Notes: generated from the letters alone by a model not told the origin. Shown: positions 25,915 to 35,189, counted from the stretch's first letter. The stretch: 64,000 nt of DNA from DTU098 sp964498525 (GCA_964498525.1 CAZCGU010000001.1:186001-250000), one strand, 5' to 3'. Made by a program: numbers and translations.

Positions 25915-27042
25915 ATGGCGACCCCTGTAAATAACTCTGCAAGCCCGTTAAATGAAAAAACGAGATGGTTCCCCCTGTTTCAAGAATTAATGGATTATGT
26001 CGATCAGCATCCGGATATTAATATCCAGGAAGATATGGTAAGCATCCCCAGGGCCAAGCAGCCGGATTTTTATGAGCTGTTCGATGCAGTAAGGGATGCC
26101 TATATTGCTGAAAAGTTTTCGGGAATTCTGGGCGAAGCCGATATTCTTAGTAAAAGTTACGTGAAAGTGGAACAAGAATTTATAAAAGGCCTGGGAATTG
26201 AAAACATTTATATGCCCAATGAGCTTAAAAGATTTCTGCACGAACCGCTGGATCAACTAAGGCGGGAAATATTTGACCCCCTTTTTGATTTGATCTGCGG
26301 TAAAGCGGACCGGGAAAAATTCATTTCGGATACATCTCTGATCTTAAATCAGGCCTTCAGACAACTGTGCAAGGACGGTTACAAAAAATGGGTAACCCTT
26401 TCCCTCTTGAAACAATTTGGACCGGAACAGTTATATTGCGTCCCACTGAAAAGATTGGGCTCCAAACAAGTCATAAAACATTCAGTCATGGCTAAAGAAT
26501 CCCTGCCGGCGCCTGTTAAAACCAATGATCTTTACTTCGAAGTAGGACACAGACAATCACTGGTGGTTCCCGATGCAATAATTTATTCCGGCAGGTTAAA
26601 CAAGTATGTATCGTTTAGAACGAATTTCACCAGCGCCCTGTGGAAGAACTCGAACAACTACAGCCCCAGGCGGGAATGGTATACGATCCAATCGCTTGTC
26701 GAAAAATATGGCACCATAACAATCAGACCTGATTTGTTAATTTATATCGGTGACAGGTTGGAGGATGTTTCCCTGGTGGCAGATAACGAAAGCATATGCC
26801 GTCCGGATCTAATCATCGGCTGCGTATATGATTTAAACAGCAACGGAGACCAGCTAATGGACAAGATAATTGAAATCAAATCCACAAGCCAGGTTTTAAA
26901 TCCAACAAACGGCAGCTACATTATCTCCAGGCAAAAGATATCCGGGTGTGCGTCCGAAAACACTGAAACAGGGGTTAATTTTCTGGAAGCTGATTTAGAA
27001 GAAGAAAAACTGGACGTCATTGTTGGGACAATTAAAATGTAG
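25915..27042 (+). CDS. Unknown protein with a PD-(D/E)xK-like signature
   Basis: A 375-residue soluble protein that I cannot assign to a family. Near the C-terminus, RPDLIIGCVYDL (P297-D298) is followed 22 residues later by IIEIKSTSQ (E320-x-K322). Together these look like the D...ExK core of the PD-(D/E)xK nuclease fold, with the hydrophobic strands expected around them. The N-terminal 200 residues are mostly helical and give no recognisable motif. It sits in the catabolic cluster behind its own sigma-54-like promoter, directly upstream of the membrane protein gene. A nuclease role would be odd here; a repurposed fold is possible. No function is proposed. Confidence 0.7.
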   Translation: MATPVNNSASPLNEKTRWFPLFQELMDYVDQHPDINIQEDMVSIPRAKQPDFYELFDAVRDAYIAEKFSGILGEADILSKSYVKVEQEFIKGLGIENIYMPNELKRFLHEPLDQLRREIFDPLFDLICGKADREKFISDTSLILNQAFRQLCKDGYKKWVTLSLLKQFGPEQLYCVPLKRLGSKQVIKHSVMAKESLPAPVKTNDLYFEVGHRQSLVVPDAIIYSGRLNKYVSFRTNFTSALWKNSNNYSPRREWYTIQSLVEKYGTITIRPDLLIYIGDRLEDVSLVADNESICRPDLIIGCVYDLNSNGDQLMDKIIEIKSTSQVLNPTNGSYIISRQKISGCASENTETGVNFLEADLEEEKLDVIVGTIKM

Positions 27043-27148
27043 AACTTAATTTTATTTTATTATCCCTGTCAGTTTTTAATGTAAGAATGTAAGATAAATA
27101 CCCGGCACGCAGCGTTCTCTTATAACTAATCAACGGGGAGGAAAGCAA

Positions 27149-28174
27149 ATGGATTTCACAGCATTAATTATTGCCTTTTGCGGTGGTGCATTTGGAGCCA
27201 CTCTGGGCGCCCTGGGAGCTTTTGTATTTACTGGTATAACAGGACTAATAGGCATAGCAATGGCTGCTTCCGGCGCGAGTTTTGATTTTCTTGGTAATGT
27301 TGCCTTCGGAACCTTTTTTGGGCCCCATATTTCCTTTGCCGGTGGCGTAGCTGCTGCCGCCTTTGCCAGAAGGATGGGGTATATCCCCTCGGGAAAGGAT
27401 ATCTTAAAATCGCTGACAGGTTTGAAAAGACCATCGGTACTGATTATAGGCGGCGTTTTCGGCATGATGGGTTATGCTGTACAAGCGGGCCTGGCCTCCA
27501 CAGCAATCAAAATTGATACAGTTGCCTTAACAGTGTTTATCCTGGCCATCATCGCTAAGGTTGCCTTTGGAACAACGGGTCTGGGCGAGATATTCGGCGC
27601 CGTACCGGAGGATATCAAAAAGAGCGGCGGCAGGTATTCCACAAGATGCTCCAACGTATGGCTCCCCTACTTCACCGCCTCCTGTGAGAAGACTCTTGTG
27701 GGCATTACTGCCGGCGGTGTTTCAGCCTATCTTACTTATTTGATGCTGCAAAACCCTGAGGCCGCCCCGGTTGCCGCCTTCGTCGGCTTCTGTGTTTCCG
27801 CTGTTACACTGGCTATGCTGTTTCTTGGTTCGGAGATACCAGTAACACACCATATAACCATCTGTGCCTCTTATGCAGTGGTGGCAAGCAGCGGAAGTAT
27901 CTGGTGGGGAATTGCGGCTGGAGTTTTGGCCGCCTACGCCGGTGATTTTTTCGCAAGGACATTTTATTGTTACGGGGACACCCACGTAGATCCCCCTGCC
28001 ATGGCTATCGCCTTTGTTTCATTTGTAGTTATGACGATTATTCCCAAGGCTGTTTATAATCTTGAATACCTTTCCTATATCTTCCTGTTCCTGGCAATTG
28101 TTTATAGTATCGTCCGGTACAACCGGGGCAGTTGTATCATAGATGCAGCAATGGATGAAAAAGCGGCGCCTTAA
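27149..28174 (+). CDS. Polytopic membrane protein, possible transporter
   Basis: A 341-residue membrane protein with roughly nine hydrophobic segments by eye, starting FTALIIAFCGGAFGATLGALGAFVFTG. It is rich in Gly and Ala within the helices, as in permeases. Several conserved-looking polar stretches lie between helices, for example GTFFGPHISFAGG and CYGDTHVDPPA, which could face a substrate or metal. A strong GGGGAGGAAAG precedes the ATG. I do not recognise a characterised transporter family. Its position beside catabolic genes makes uptake of the pathway substrate the natural hypothesis. Confidence 0.75.
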   Translation: MDFTALIIAFCGGAFGATLGALGAFVFTGITGLIGIAMAASGASFDFLGNVAFGTFFGPHISFAGGVAAAAFARRMGYIPSGKDILKSLTGLKRPSVLIIGGVFGMMGYAVQAGLASTAIKIDTVALTVFILAIIAKVAFGTTGLGEIFGAVPEDIKKSGGRYSTRCSNVWLPYFTASCEKTLVGITAGGVSAYLTYLMLQNPEAAPVAAFVGFCVSAVTLAMLFLGSEIPVTHHITICASYAVVASSGSIWWGIAAGVLAAYAGDFFARTFYCYGDTHVDPPAMAIAFVSFVVMTIIPKAVYNLEYLSYIFLFLAIVYSIVRYNRGSCIIDAAMDEKAAP

Positions 28175-28482
28175 AATAATCAGTCCAGGGGATGTTTATT
28201 GGAACAGCAAAATCCAGCCGAAATAGTTTTCACTTAAAAAATCCATAATCTTCCCGCAAGGGAAACTTCCTCGCCAGCGCTTAAATGGCCGGTATTAACC
28301 AGTCATTTCGGTCTGGCGAAGAATTTTGCGCACGCTGATTATTCCCGGCTGTATCTTTTTTAAAAAGGCCAGGCTCTTTTACTACTTAAGATTTTCAATT
28401 AATAATTACAGCAAATTCACAAGAAGTTGGAAACCAGTACGTTTCTTTACAGGACTGCATCCGCTACACGAGGTGAAAAAAA
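28175..28482. other. Gene-free stretch with a weak inverted repeat
   Basis: No coding frame is supported here. TCGCCAG (28271-28277) and CTGGCGA (28313-28319) form an inverted repeat with a 35-base loop followed by AGAATTTT, possibly a weak terminator. TGGCGAAGAATTTTGC resembles a -24/-12 promoter but has eleven, not ten, bases between GG and GC. Confidence 0.5.
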
Positions 28483-30582
28483 TTGAACAATAGAAACAGT
28501 TTTACCAGGCCAAAGTCCCTGGCAGTTATAGGAGCTTCAGGCACACCCGGTAAAATAGGCCATTCACTTGTGAAAAACATTATCGACAGCGGGTTTCAAG
28601 GTAAAATATATCCAGTAAACCCCGGGGGGAAAACAATTCTTGGGCTGAATTCCTACAAGACCGTTAAGGAAATCCCGGGAGATGTAGAAACAGCAATATT
28701 TGTTATACCTGCCGGCAGGGTAATTGAAGCTGCCCGGGAGTGCGGCCAAAAAGGAATAAAAAACCTGGTGGCCCTGACGGCAGGTTTCAAGGAAACGGGT
28801 CGGGAAGGCATGGAATTGGAGAAAAACTTCCTGGCCGTATGCAAAGAGTATGACATGCGCTTGCTGGGCCCTAATTGCATTGGTTTTTTAGATACCCACA
28901 CCCCGGTTAACGCCACTTTTTTAAAAGGGTTCCCCCCCAAGGGGAAAATAGCTTTTATCTCCCAGAGCGGGGCAATGCTGGCCGCGGTTTTGGACTGGAG
29001 CATAACAGCCGGAATAGGTTACAGTAAAATATTCAGTATGGGAAACAAAGCGGACTTAAATGAAATTGACTGTATTTCCGAAGCTGCGGAGGATCCCGCC
29101 ACAAAGGTTATACTCTGTTATCTGGAAGATGTGTCCGATGGGCCTGAATTTATCAAAGTATTATCAGCAATAACCCGGAAAAAGCCGGTAATAGTTTTAA
29201 AATCAGGCACCAGCCAGGCTGGCGCCCAGGCGGCCTCCTCCCATACCGGAGCCCTGGCGGGAAGTAATATTGCCTATGACAGCGCTTTTAACAGATGCGG
29301 CGTGCTCAGGGTAGACAGCATGTCCCAACTGTTTGATCTGGCCATACTATTTGCCAATCAATCTATTCCCAAGGGCAACAGGGTAGCCATTGTAACCAAT
29401 GCGGGGGGACCTGGCATCGTTGCCACCGATAAAATTGAGTCCCATGGTCTCTCCATGGCCCGCTTCAGCAAGGAAACAATTGAAGAGTTGCGTTTAAACC
29501 TGCCGCCTGAAGCCGGTATTTATAACCCGGTGGACGTGCTGGGCGATGCCAGGGCGGAACGTTTTAGATTTGCCCTGGAAAAAGTTTTGAAAGATGACAA
29601 CGTTGATAGTGCAGTTGTGTTATTATGCCCTGTTGCGGTTACCCAGCCGGTGGAAACAGCACAGGTATTAGTTGAATTAAACAAAGCTTACCCGGACAAA
29701 CCCCTCATTGCCGCCTATATGGGCGGAGAGACCCTGGCGGAAGGGACCAGGCTTTTGGCCACTGGCGGCGTCCCGACTTTCGCCATGCCGGAACCTGCCA
29801 TTGGCGCCCTTGCCGGTATGACAAAATACACCGAATTTCAAAAACGCGACCCCAATGGCGCAATCAATGACTTCCAACCCGACCTGAAAACGGTTAAGGC
29901 TGTGTTTTATGACGTAAAGAAGGACAAACGCCTGACTCTTCTGGGAAGCGAGTCTGCCGAGGTCGCAGCCGCTTACGGCGTGCCGGCTATTCCCGTCAAA
30001 CTATCCCGCAGTCCCGAAGAAGCAGTGGTTATGGCGGAAGAAATCGGTTACCCGGTGGTTCTAAAAGTTGCCTCCCCCAGGATACTTCATAAAACCGATA
30101 TTGGGGGAGTGAAAATCGGCCTGAACACCGCCCCGGAAGTTAAAACCGCTTACGTTAATATCATGGAAAATACACATAAGTATTTACCGAAAGTTATACC
30201 TTACGGCATCGAAATCCAAAAGATGGTACCCGGGGGAACGGAATTGATCGTGGGCATGACAAGGGATTTGCAATTCGGCTCAATGATTGGTTTCGGTCTC
30301 GGAGGTATTTACGTCAACCTGATTAAAGATGTTTCTTTCAGACTGGCTGAAGGTTTAACAGATAATGAAATCAAGGAAATGATTGCCGAAACCAAAGCCT
30401 ATGCACTGATGAAGGGCTTTCGCGGCGAAAAGCCGGTGGATATGGATTCCGTGATTAAGGTTATCAAACGTTTGGCCAGGTTGGCCACCGATTTTCCGGA
30501 AATCATGGAGGTAGACATCAACCCGTTAATAGCCTATGAGAGCGGAGCAGCCGCCCTCGATGTTAAAATAACCCTGTCGTGA
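28483..30582 (+). CDS. NDP-forming acyl-CoA synthetase (acetate-CoA ligase, ADP-forming type)
   Basis: Fused alpha-beta acyl-CoA synthetase that converts acyl-CoA, ADP and phosphate to acid, CoA and ATP (reversible). The CoA-binding domain starts SLAVIGASGTPGKIGHSLVKN, followed by the succinyl-CoA-ligase-like domains. The phospho-histidine is H254 in ASSHTGALAGSN. The ATP-grasp part occupies about 480-699, with GYPVVLKVASP, HKTDIGGVKIGL and the metal-binding EVDINPLIAYE end. Length of 699 is standard. It can make ATP from the CoA ester produced by the pathway. It lies 11 bases upstream of the DRTGG-type gene. Confidence 0.92.
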   Translation: MNNRNSFTRPKSLAVIGASGTPGKIGHSLVKNIIDSGFQGKIYPVNPGGKTILGLNSYKTVKEIPGDVETAIFVIPAGRVIEAARECGQKGIKNLVALTAGFKETGREGMELEKNFLAVCKEYDMRLLGPNCIGFLDTHTPVNATFLKGFPPKGKIAFISQSGAMLAAVLDWSITAGIGYSKIFSMGNKADLNEIDCISEAAEDPATKVILCYLEDVSDGPEFIKVLSAITRKKPVIVLKSGTSQAGAQAASSHTGALAGSNIAYDSAFNRCGVLRVDSMSQLFDLAILFANQSIPKGNRVAIVTNAGGPGIVATDKIESHGLSMARFSKETIEELRLNLPPEAGIYNPVDVLGDARAERFRFALEKVLKDDNVDSAVVLLCPVAVTQPVETAQVLVELNKAYPDKPLIAAYMGGETLAEGTRLLATGGVPTFAMPEPAIGALAGMTKYTEFQKRDPNGAINDFQPDLKTVKAVFYDVKKDKRLTLLGSESAEVAAAYGVPAIPVKLSRSPEEAVVMAEEIGYPVVLKVASPRILHKTDIGGVKIGLNTAPEVKTAYVNIMENTHKYLPKVIPYGIEIQKMVPGGTELIVGMTRDLQFGSMIGFGLGGIYVNLIKDVSFRLAEGLTDNEIKEMIAETKAYALMKGFRGEKPVDMDSVIKVIKRLARLATDFPEIMEVDINPLIAYESGAAALDVKITLS

Positions 30583-30593
30583 GGTGAAAACGC

Positions 30594-31649
30594 ATGAAAA
30601 ATCTTTACCTTACGGGCGTGGCGGGAAGCGGCAAAACAGCCATTGCCCTGGGACTGGCCTTAAAATTAAAAAAAGAAGGCTACAAGGTAACATATTTTAA
30701 ACCTGTGGGAAACCGGGCCAAATTTAACAGCGGCGAAGATAATGATGCCTTTTTAATGCGTGAGGTTCTCAGGATTAATTCCGAAATCACCCAAATAGTT
30801 CCCTTTGCCGTGGGGACTTCTTACCTGTCGGGAGCTAAAAACCAGGAACCGGTTTTGGAGAAAATAAAAGGAGCATACCAGGATCTGGCAAAAGACGCCG
30901 ACCTGGTGATCATAGACGGCGCGGCATTCCCCCATGCCGGTGCGGCTTACGGCCTGGATGTGATTAACCTGGCGGGGCTTCTCAACGCCGCCGTTTTAAA
31001 CATTATCAAACTGGAAAGCGATCTGTGTGTGGATCAGGCTATCTTTTTAAATAACTATTTTGTCTTAAAGGGTTTAAAGGTTGCCGGTCATATATTCAAC
31101 AACGTCCCGAGACAGCTTCTATTCAAGACCGAAGGAATATTTAAGCCGCTTCTGGAACAAAAGGGCTGCGAAACCCTCGGCATTATACCCATCTGCTCTG
31201 AGATTGCTTCCCCCACTGTCTCGGAGTATTACGAGGCCCTGGGTGGCGAACTGCTGACTGGTGAAGATAATTTAGACCTTCTTGTTGAGGAGGTTATAGT
31301 GGGCGCCATGACCATGGACAGCGCTTTAAAATACATGCGCCGTTCCGCCAACAAGGCTGTTGTTATGGGCGGCGATCGGGCCGATATGGCGCTGGCTGCT
31401 CTGGAAACCAGTACCTCAGCCTTAATCTTAACGGGGGGATTGTATCCGGACGTCAAGGTGATTTCCTTTGCCGCGGAAAAAGGGGTGCCTGTTATTTTGG
31501 TCCACTGTGATACCTATACTGCCATTGAAATAATTTCCGAGGTTTCCAGACGGATCCGGCCCGGTGATTCCAAAGGAATCGCCATTACCGTGGAAAATGT
31601 AGAAAAATACTGCAACTGGCAAAGACTTGTGAACCTGCTGGAAGGTTAA
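30594..31649 (+). CDS. AAA/DRTGG-domain protein (phosphotransacetylase N-terminal-like)
   Basis: A 351-residue protein like the N-terminal part of Pta, often encoded beside ADP-forming acyl-CoA synthetases. The N-terminal BioD/CobB-like P-loop domain has GVAGSGKTAIALGLAL (Walker A) and ADLVIIDGA. The C-terminal DRTGG domain covers about 220-335, with VVMGGDRADMALAALETSTS then ALILTGGLYP. No catalytic phosphotransacetylase domain is present. A regulatory or accessory role for the neighbouring synthetase is inferred from repeated co-occurrence of the two families. It ends the cluster, before a large terminator. Confidence 0.82.
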   Translation: MKNLYLTGVAGSGKTAIALGLALKLKKEGYKVTYFKPVGNRAKFNSGEDNDAFLMREVLRINSEITQIVPFAVGTSYLSGAKNQEPVLEKIKGAYQDLAKDADLVIIDGAAFPHAGAAYGLDVINLAGLLNAAVLNIIKLESDLCVDQAIFLNNYFVLKGLKVAGHIFNNVPRQLLFKTEGIFKPLLEQKGCETLGIIPICSEIASPTVSEYYEALGGELLTGEDNLDLLVEEVIVGAMTMDSALKYMRRSANKAVVMGGDRADMALAALETSTSALILTGGLYPDVKVISFAAEKGVPVILVHCDTYTAIEIISEVSRRIRPGDSKGIAITVENVEKYCNWQRLVNLLEG

Positions 31650-31735
31650 TAAACTTAGAAGCCTTTCGTAAAAGTGAATGCTATGGGTTGCCACTGCTTT
31701 AAAAAACTTTTTTGGGATTGACAATCTCCTGCAGT

Positions 31736-31800
31736 TGCCGCCGGCCTATAAACCGAACCGGGCATATCCCGGTGACTGTTTTGGCCGGGCGGCATTTTTT
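31736..31800 (+). terminator. Branched Rho-independent terminator ending the catabolic cluster
   Basis: TGCCGCCGGCC (31736-31746) pairs with GGCCGGGCGGCA (31783-31794) with one bulged G, followed by TTTTTT (31795-31800). Inside, ACCGGG (31757-31762) pairs with CCCGGT (31768-31773). It lies about 90 bases after the DRTGG gene. The rest of 31650-32039 shows only a lone TATAAT at 31977-31982 that may serve ylxY. Confidence 0.75.
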
Positions 31801-32039
31801 AACCCCTTGTATCTTGCACTTATTTCCAGGACGTCGCCTGATAACAATTTTCCTGGCGCGTGTATTATTGGCTACTTGATGAAGGTTAATTTGTTTAAAA
31901 ACCAACGTTATATTTTTGTTCTGACAGTCTGGCAATAACAGGCATTTTTAACGAGGCCTTATCCATAACCTTTTAATATAATTCCGGGCTGACCGGCATA
32001 AGCTGTTCTAAAGATGCATGCGGAAAAGGGGGGTTTTAT

Positions 32040-32780
32040 TTGTCAATACGTTTCCTATTTTTCCGGAAAGGGCGGCTGTTCCTGGCTTTGGGAACAGCCC
32101 TGGTCGTGTTGATTGCGGTGGGGCAATACTGGCACAGAGCGCCCGAACCGGTAAAAGCTGCCATGGCGCCGGTATACCAGGGCAATGAACTGGAAAAAAA
32201 GGCAGCCCTGACCTTTAATGTGGTATGGGGGGAGGAATATGTCCCGCAAATTCTTGACATTCTAAAGACAAACAAAGCCACAGCCACCTTTTATATCGGG
32301 GGGCAGTGGGCCGAAGATTTCCCGGTTTTGACCGGACAGATGGCCCGGGAAGGGCATGAAATCGGCAACCACGGCTACTCCCACCCTCACCCGGACCAAT
32401 TATCAGTGTCCGCCAATATAGATGAAATTAAAAAAACAGACGAGATCCTATTAAAGCTGACTGGCTCTAAACCATCGCTGTTCGCCCCGCCCTACGGAGA
32501 GAGGGGAGATGCCGTTTTAAAAGCGGCAAAGGAAGCAGGTTACCGGACCATCCTGTGGAGCATTGACACCATAGACTGGCAGCGCCCCGATCCTTCCGTT
32601 GTTACCCGCCGGGTAACTGGAAAAATACATAACGGGGCAATTATCCTGATGCATCCAACAGCTCCCACCGTTAACGCCTTACCCCAAATAATTGCGGAAT
32701 TAAAACAACAGGGTTATGAGATGGTGAACGTTTCCACGCTTCTGCAAGGTTTAAAGACGAATAATGGTAATCAGAGTTAG
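32040..32780 (+). CDS. ylxY: YlxY-type polysaccharide deacetylase family protein, catalytic Asp changed
   Basis: A 246-residue NodB-fold protein with an N-terminal membrane anchor (about 12-29), so the domain faces outside. NodB motif 1 normally begins TFD; here it reads TFNVVWGEEY, with Asn at residue 60 in place of the catalytic-base Asp. Motif 2 NHGYSHPH keeps H111 and H115, and FAPPYGERG and LMHPT correspond to the later motifs. The start is TTG 32040 behind AAAGGGGGG. Gene order with the next gene matches Bacillus ylxY-mlpA, hence the name. It may be inactive or depend on another residue. Confidence 0.85.
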   Translation: MSIRFLFFRKGRLFLALGTALVVLIAVGQYWHRAPEPVKAAMAPVYQGNELEKKAALTFNVVWGEEYVPQILDILKTNKATATFYIGGQWAEDFPVLTGQMAREGHEIGNHGYSHPHPDQLSVSANIDEIKKTDEILLKLTGSKPSLFAPPYGERGDAVLKAAKEAGYRTILWSIDTIDWQRPDPSVVTRRVTGKIHNGAIILMHPTAPTVNALPQIIAELKQQGYEMVNVSTLLQGLKTNNGNQS

Positions 32781-32883
32781 AAGCGGGCAGGTAGCAATAA
32801 ATAACTATTTTCCCCCGTAAAAAAAGGGATTATCCCGAACTTAACGAATATTTTGGGGGACTGCATACTGAGGAGGTAACCTG

Positions 32884-34143
32884 ATGTTTCAAAAAATCAC
32901 CCTGGAAAACGAAGTACAAATTCTTACAGAAGTTGTTCCCCATATCCACTCAGTGGCTGTAGGCTTTTTTGTGGATGTCGGTTCCCGCTACGAACCCCAG
33001 GAAATTGGGGGTGTATCCCATTTTATTGAACATATGATGTTCAAGGGCACGGCTCAGCGGACGGCCAAGGATATTGCCGAAACCCTCGACGCAGTGGGTG
33101 GTCAGTTAAATGCTTTCACAACAAAGGAGTATACCTGTTACTACGCCAGGGTCCTGGACGAGCATTTCGATCTGGCTGTAGATCTTCTCAGTGATATGCT
33201 TTTTGCCTCTAAGTTTAAAAAAAGCGACATCGACAGGGAACGAAATGTAATTATTGAAGAAATTAAAATGTATGAAGACTCCCCCGATGAGCTGGTGCAT
33301 GATCTTTTTGCGGCAACAATTTGGGAGGGACATGCTCTGGGGCGGCCTATCATTGGAACCAGCGAAGTGATTGCCGGGCTTAGCAGGGCTGATATTATGG
33401 ATTTTTACGAAGCTCACTATAATCCGGGTAAAATCGTTGTCGCCGTGGCTGGAAACATAAGCCATAAGCACGCTGTGGAGAAGTTGCGCGGTATTTTCGA
33501 AACAAAAAAAGGTAAAACCCCCCCCCGGTTAATTACCGCCCCCTCACCCAGCAACAAAACACTGTGCCGAAATAAGGATACAGAACAGGTTCACCTCTGT
33601 GTGGGCACGCCGGGTTTAAGCCTGGCTCACGGAAAAATATATACTTTCCAGATTCTAAACACAATTTTAGGGGGAGGCATAAGTTCCCGTTTATTTCAGG
33701 AAATCAGGGAGCAAAGGGGTTTGGTTTACTCCGTTTATTCCTATCACGCATCCTATCATGATACAGGACTATTTTGTGTTTACGCCGGCCTGAGCAAACA
33801 GAATATGGACCAGACCCTCGAACTGATCATGGCCCAAATCCAGGATCTCCAAAGGAATAAGGTGAAAAATGAGGAACTGCAAAGGGCTAAAGACCAATTA
33901 CGGGGAAACCTGTTGCTGAGCCTGGAAAATGTCAGTACAAGAATGAGCAGGTTGGGGAAATCGGAGTTATACCTGGGTAAGGTGATCCCGCCGGAAGAAA
34001 TCGTAGCCAGGATTAATAGAGTGACTGCGGAGGAAATACAGGAACTGGCCAAAGACATGCTGAAACCCGGGAATTTTTCTCTGGCAGCCATAGGACCCTG
34101 GGAAGACAATGGATGCTTTACCAGGTTGCTGGAAAATAATTAG
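32884..34143 (+). CDS. M16-family zinc peptidase (MlpA/YmxG-like)
   Basis: Processing-peptidase-type M16 protein, 419 residues. The inverted zinc motif is H46-F-I-E49-H50 in GGVSHFIEHMMFKG, with the downstream glutamate region in VIIEEIKMYEDSPDE. The C-terminal half has the usual GGGISSRLFQEIREQRGLVY segment. GAGGAGG precedes ATG 32884. It occupies the mlpA/ymxG position, downstream of the deacetylase. It probably degrades or matures peptides in the cytoplasm; the natural substrate is unknown. Confidence 0.92.
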   Translation: MFQKITLENEVQILTEVVPHIHSVAVGFFVDVGSRYEPQEIGGVSHFIEHMMFKGTAQRTAKDIAETLDAVGGQLNAFTTKEYTCYYARVLDEHFDLAVDLLSDMLFASKFKKSDIDRERNVIIEEIKMYEDSPDELVHDLFAATIWEGHALGRPIIGTSEVIAGLSRADIMDFYEAHYNPGKIVVAVAGNISHKHAVEKLRGIFETKKGKTPPRLITAPSPSNKTLCRNKDTEQVHLCVGTPGLSLAHGKIYTFQILNTILGGGISSRLFQEIREQRGLVYSVYSYHASYHDTGLFCVYAGLSKQNMDQTLELIMAQIQDLQRNKVKNEELQRAKDQLRGNLLLSLENVSTRMSRLGKSELYLGKVIPPEEIVARINRVTAEEIQELAKDMLKPGNFSLAAIGPWEDNGCFTRLLENN

Positions 34144-34231
34144 ATTACCTGCAAAACCAGGGATTAAAGCTAATACAATAATGGAAGGACCCGACGCTGC
34201 CGGGTCTGTTTAATTCTTGCGGAGGGTTATT

Positions 34232-34696
34232 ATGGAACAAGAAGTGATCATCAGGATTAAAAAATGTTCGGAAAAAAAAAGTGAGAGCATAACTTTTCCG
34301 GATTACGCCACGAAAGGGTCGGCTGGCCTTGATTTGCCTGCTTACCTTGAACAACCTTTAATTATACCGCCGGGGGCCCGGGTAAGAATTCCCACCGGCA
34401 TAGCCATCGAGATTCCCCACAGGCATATAGCCGGCCTGATTTTTCCTAGAAGCGGCCTGGCCACAAACCACGGCATAGCCCTGGCTAACGCCGTGGGCTT
34501 AATTGACAGCGATTATAAAGGGGAAATAATTGTTGCGGTTATTAACCAGAGCGAGCGTGAATACATCGTCAAACCAGGAGAAAGGATCGCCCAGCTGGTT
34601 TTTATCCCTGTTTACCAGGTAACATTTAAAGAAGTGGCTGAATTTGGTGACTCCTTCAGGGGCGAGGGGGGCTTTGGTTCCACTGGACGTTTCTAG
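34232..34696 (+). CDS. dut: dUTP diphosphatase
   Basis: Trimeric dUTPase that hydrolyses dUTP to dUMP and pyrophosphate, keeping uracil out of DNA. All five motifs are visible: SAGLDLPA, PRSGLA, GLIDSDYKGEI, ERIAQLVF and RGEGGFGSTGRF. Length of 154 is typical. ATG 34232 follows CGGAGGG; TTG 34217 overlaps that site. Its insertion between mlpA and ymxH differs from Bacillus but is seen in Clostridia. A small GC stem followed by six T around 34763-34780 may terminate the transcript. Confidence 0.95.
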   Translation: MEQEVIIRIKKCSEKKSESITFPDYATKGSAGLDLPAYLEQPLIIPPGARVRIPTGIAIEIPHRHIAGLIFPRSGLATNHGIALANAVGLIDSDYKGEIIVAVINQSEREYIVKPGERIAQLVFIPVYQVTFKEVAEFGDSFRGEGGFGSTGRF

Positions 34697-34853
34697 CATG
34701 CCAGTTCCAACCTGGCTCCCCGTAAAACTGGTCCGTCTCCCGTAGTTATTGGCCATTGCCCTCAGCCAGGAGGCTTTTTTCCCTTAATTATTTTGGATTT
34801 TATTAACATAACTTCTGCCTGTCCATCATAAAGTTTCCCAAGGAGTGAGAAAT

Positions 34854-35189
34854 ATGGCAGGCAGTTTAATATTTAGCGCAGTGATTTTTTTGCTGCTGAT
34901 AATCTCGGTGCGGGAAAGGATCCGGTTACGCTCGCTCAGGGAGAAAGACTGGAGTTTTATCGGAGAGGGGAAAGCCAGCCCCCTTTCCGAAGCACTGACC
35001 AATTTAATTGGAGTTGCCGGCGGTATTTACCTGACTCTGGTTGTTCTGACTGCTTTTCTGGAACTGCAGCTTCCGGAACTCATTAATCTGGGTAGAATCA
35101 GCCTGGAGCCCCTGGCAGCCGTGTCGATTTTTTTGGCCCTGATCCAACCCTACCTGCAAAGGGTTTTAAACGCCTGGCGCAGGCTTTAA
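34854..35189 (+). CDS. Small membrane protein, unknown function
   Basis: A 111-residue protein with three hydrophobic segments: FSAVIFLLLIISV at the start, GVAGGIYLTLVVLTAFLEL in the middle, and LAAVSIFLALIQPYL near the end. The loop after the first helix is strongly basic (RERIRLRSLREK). ATG 34854 follows AAGGAG (34840-34845); GTG 34845 overlaps that site. I do not recognise a family. Position beside ymxH suggests a possible sporulation link, which is only contextual. Confidence 0.7.
   Translation: MAGSLIFSAVIFLLLIISVRERIRLRSLREKDWSFIGEGKASPLSEALTNLIGVAGGIYLTLVVLTAFLELQLPELINLGRISLEPLAAVSIFLALIQPYLQRVLNAWRRL

Noticed and set aside
27101..27118. CGGCACGCAGCGTTCT as a sigma-54 promoter before the membrane-protein gene
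   Set aside because: The -24 half is good but the base pair at the -12 position is TC, not the invariant GC.
28269..28330. GG-N10-GC and TGGCGAAGAATTTTGC as sigma-54 promoters before the acyl-CoA synthetase
   Set aside because: The first lacks the rest of the -24 consensus; the second has an eleven-base gap between GG and GC.
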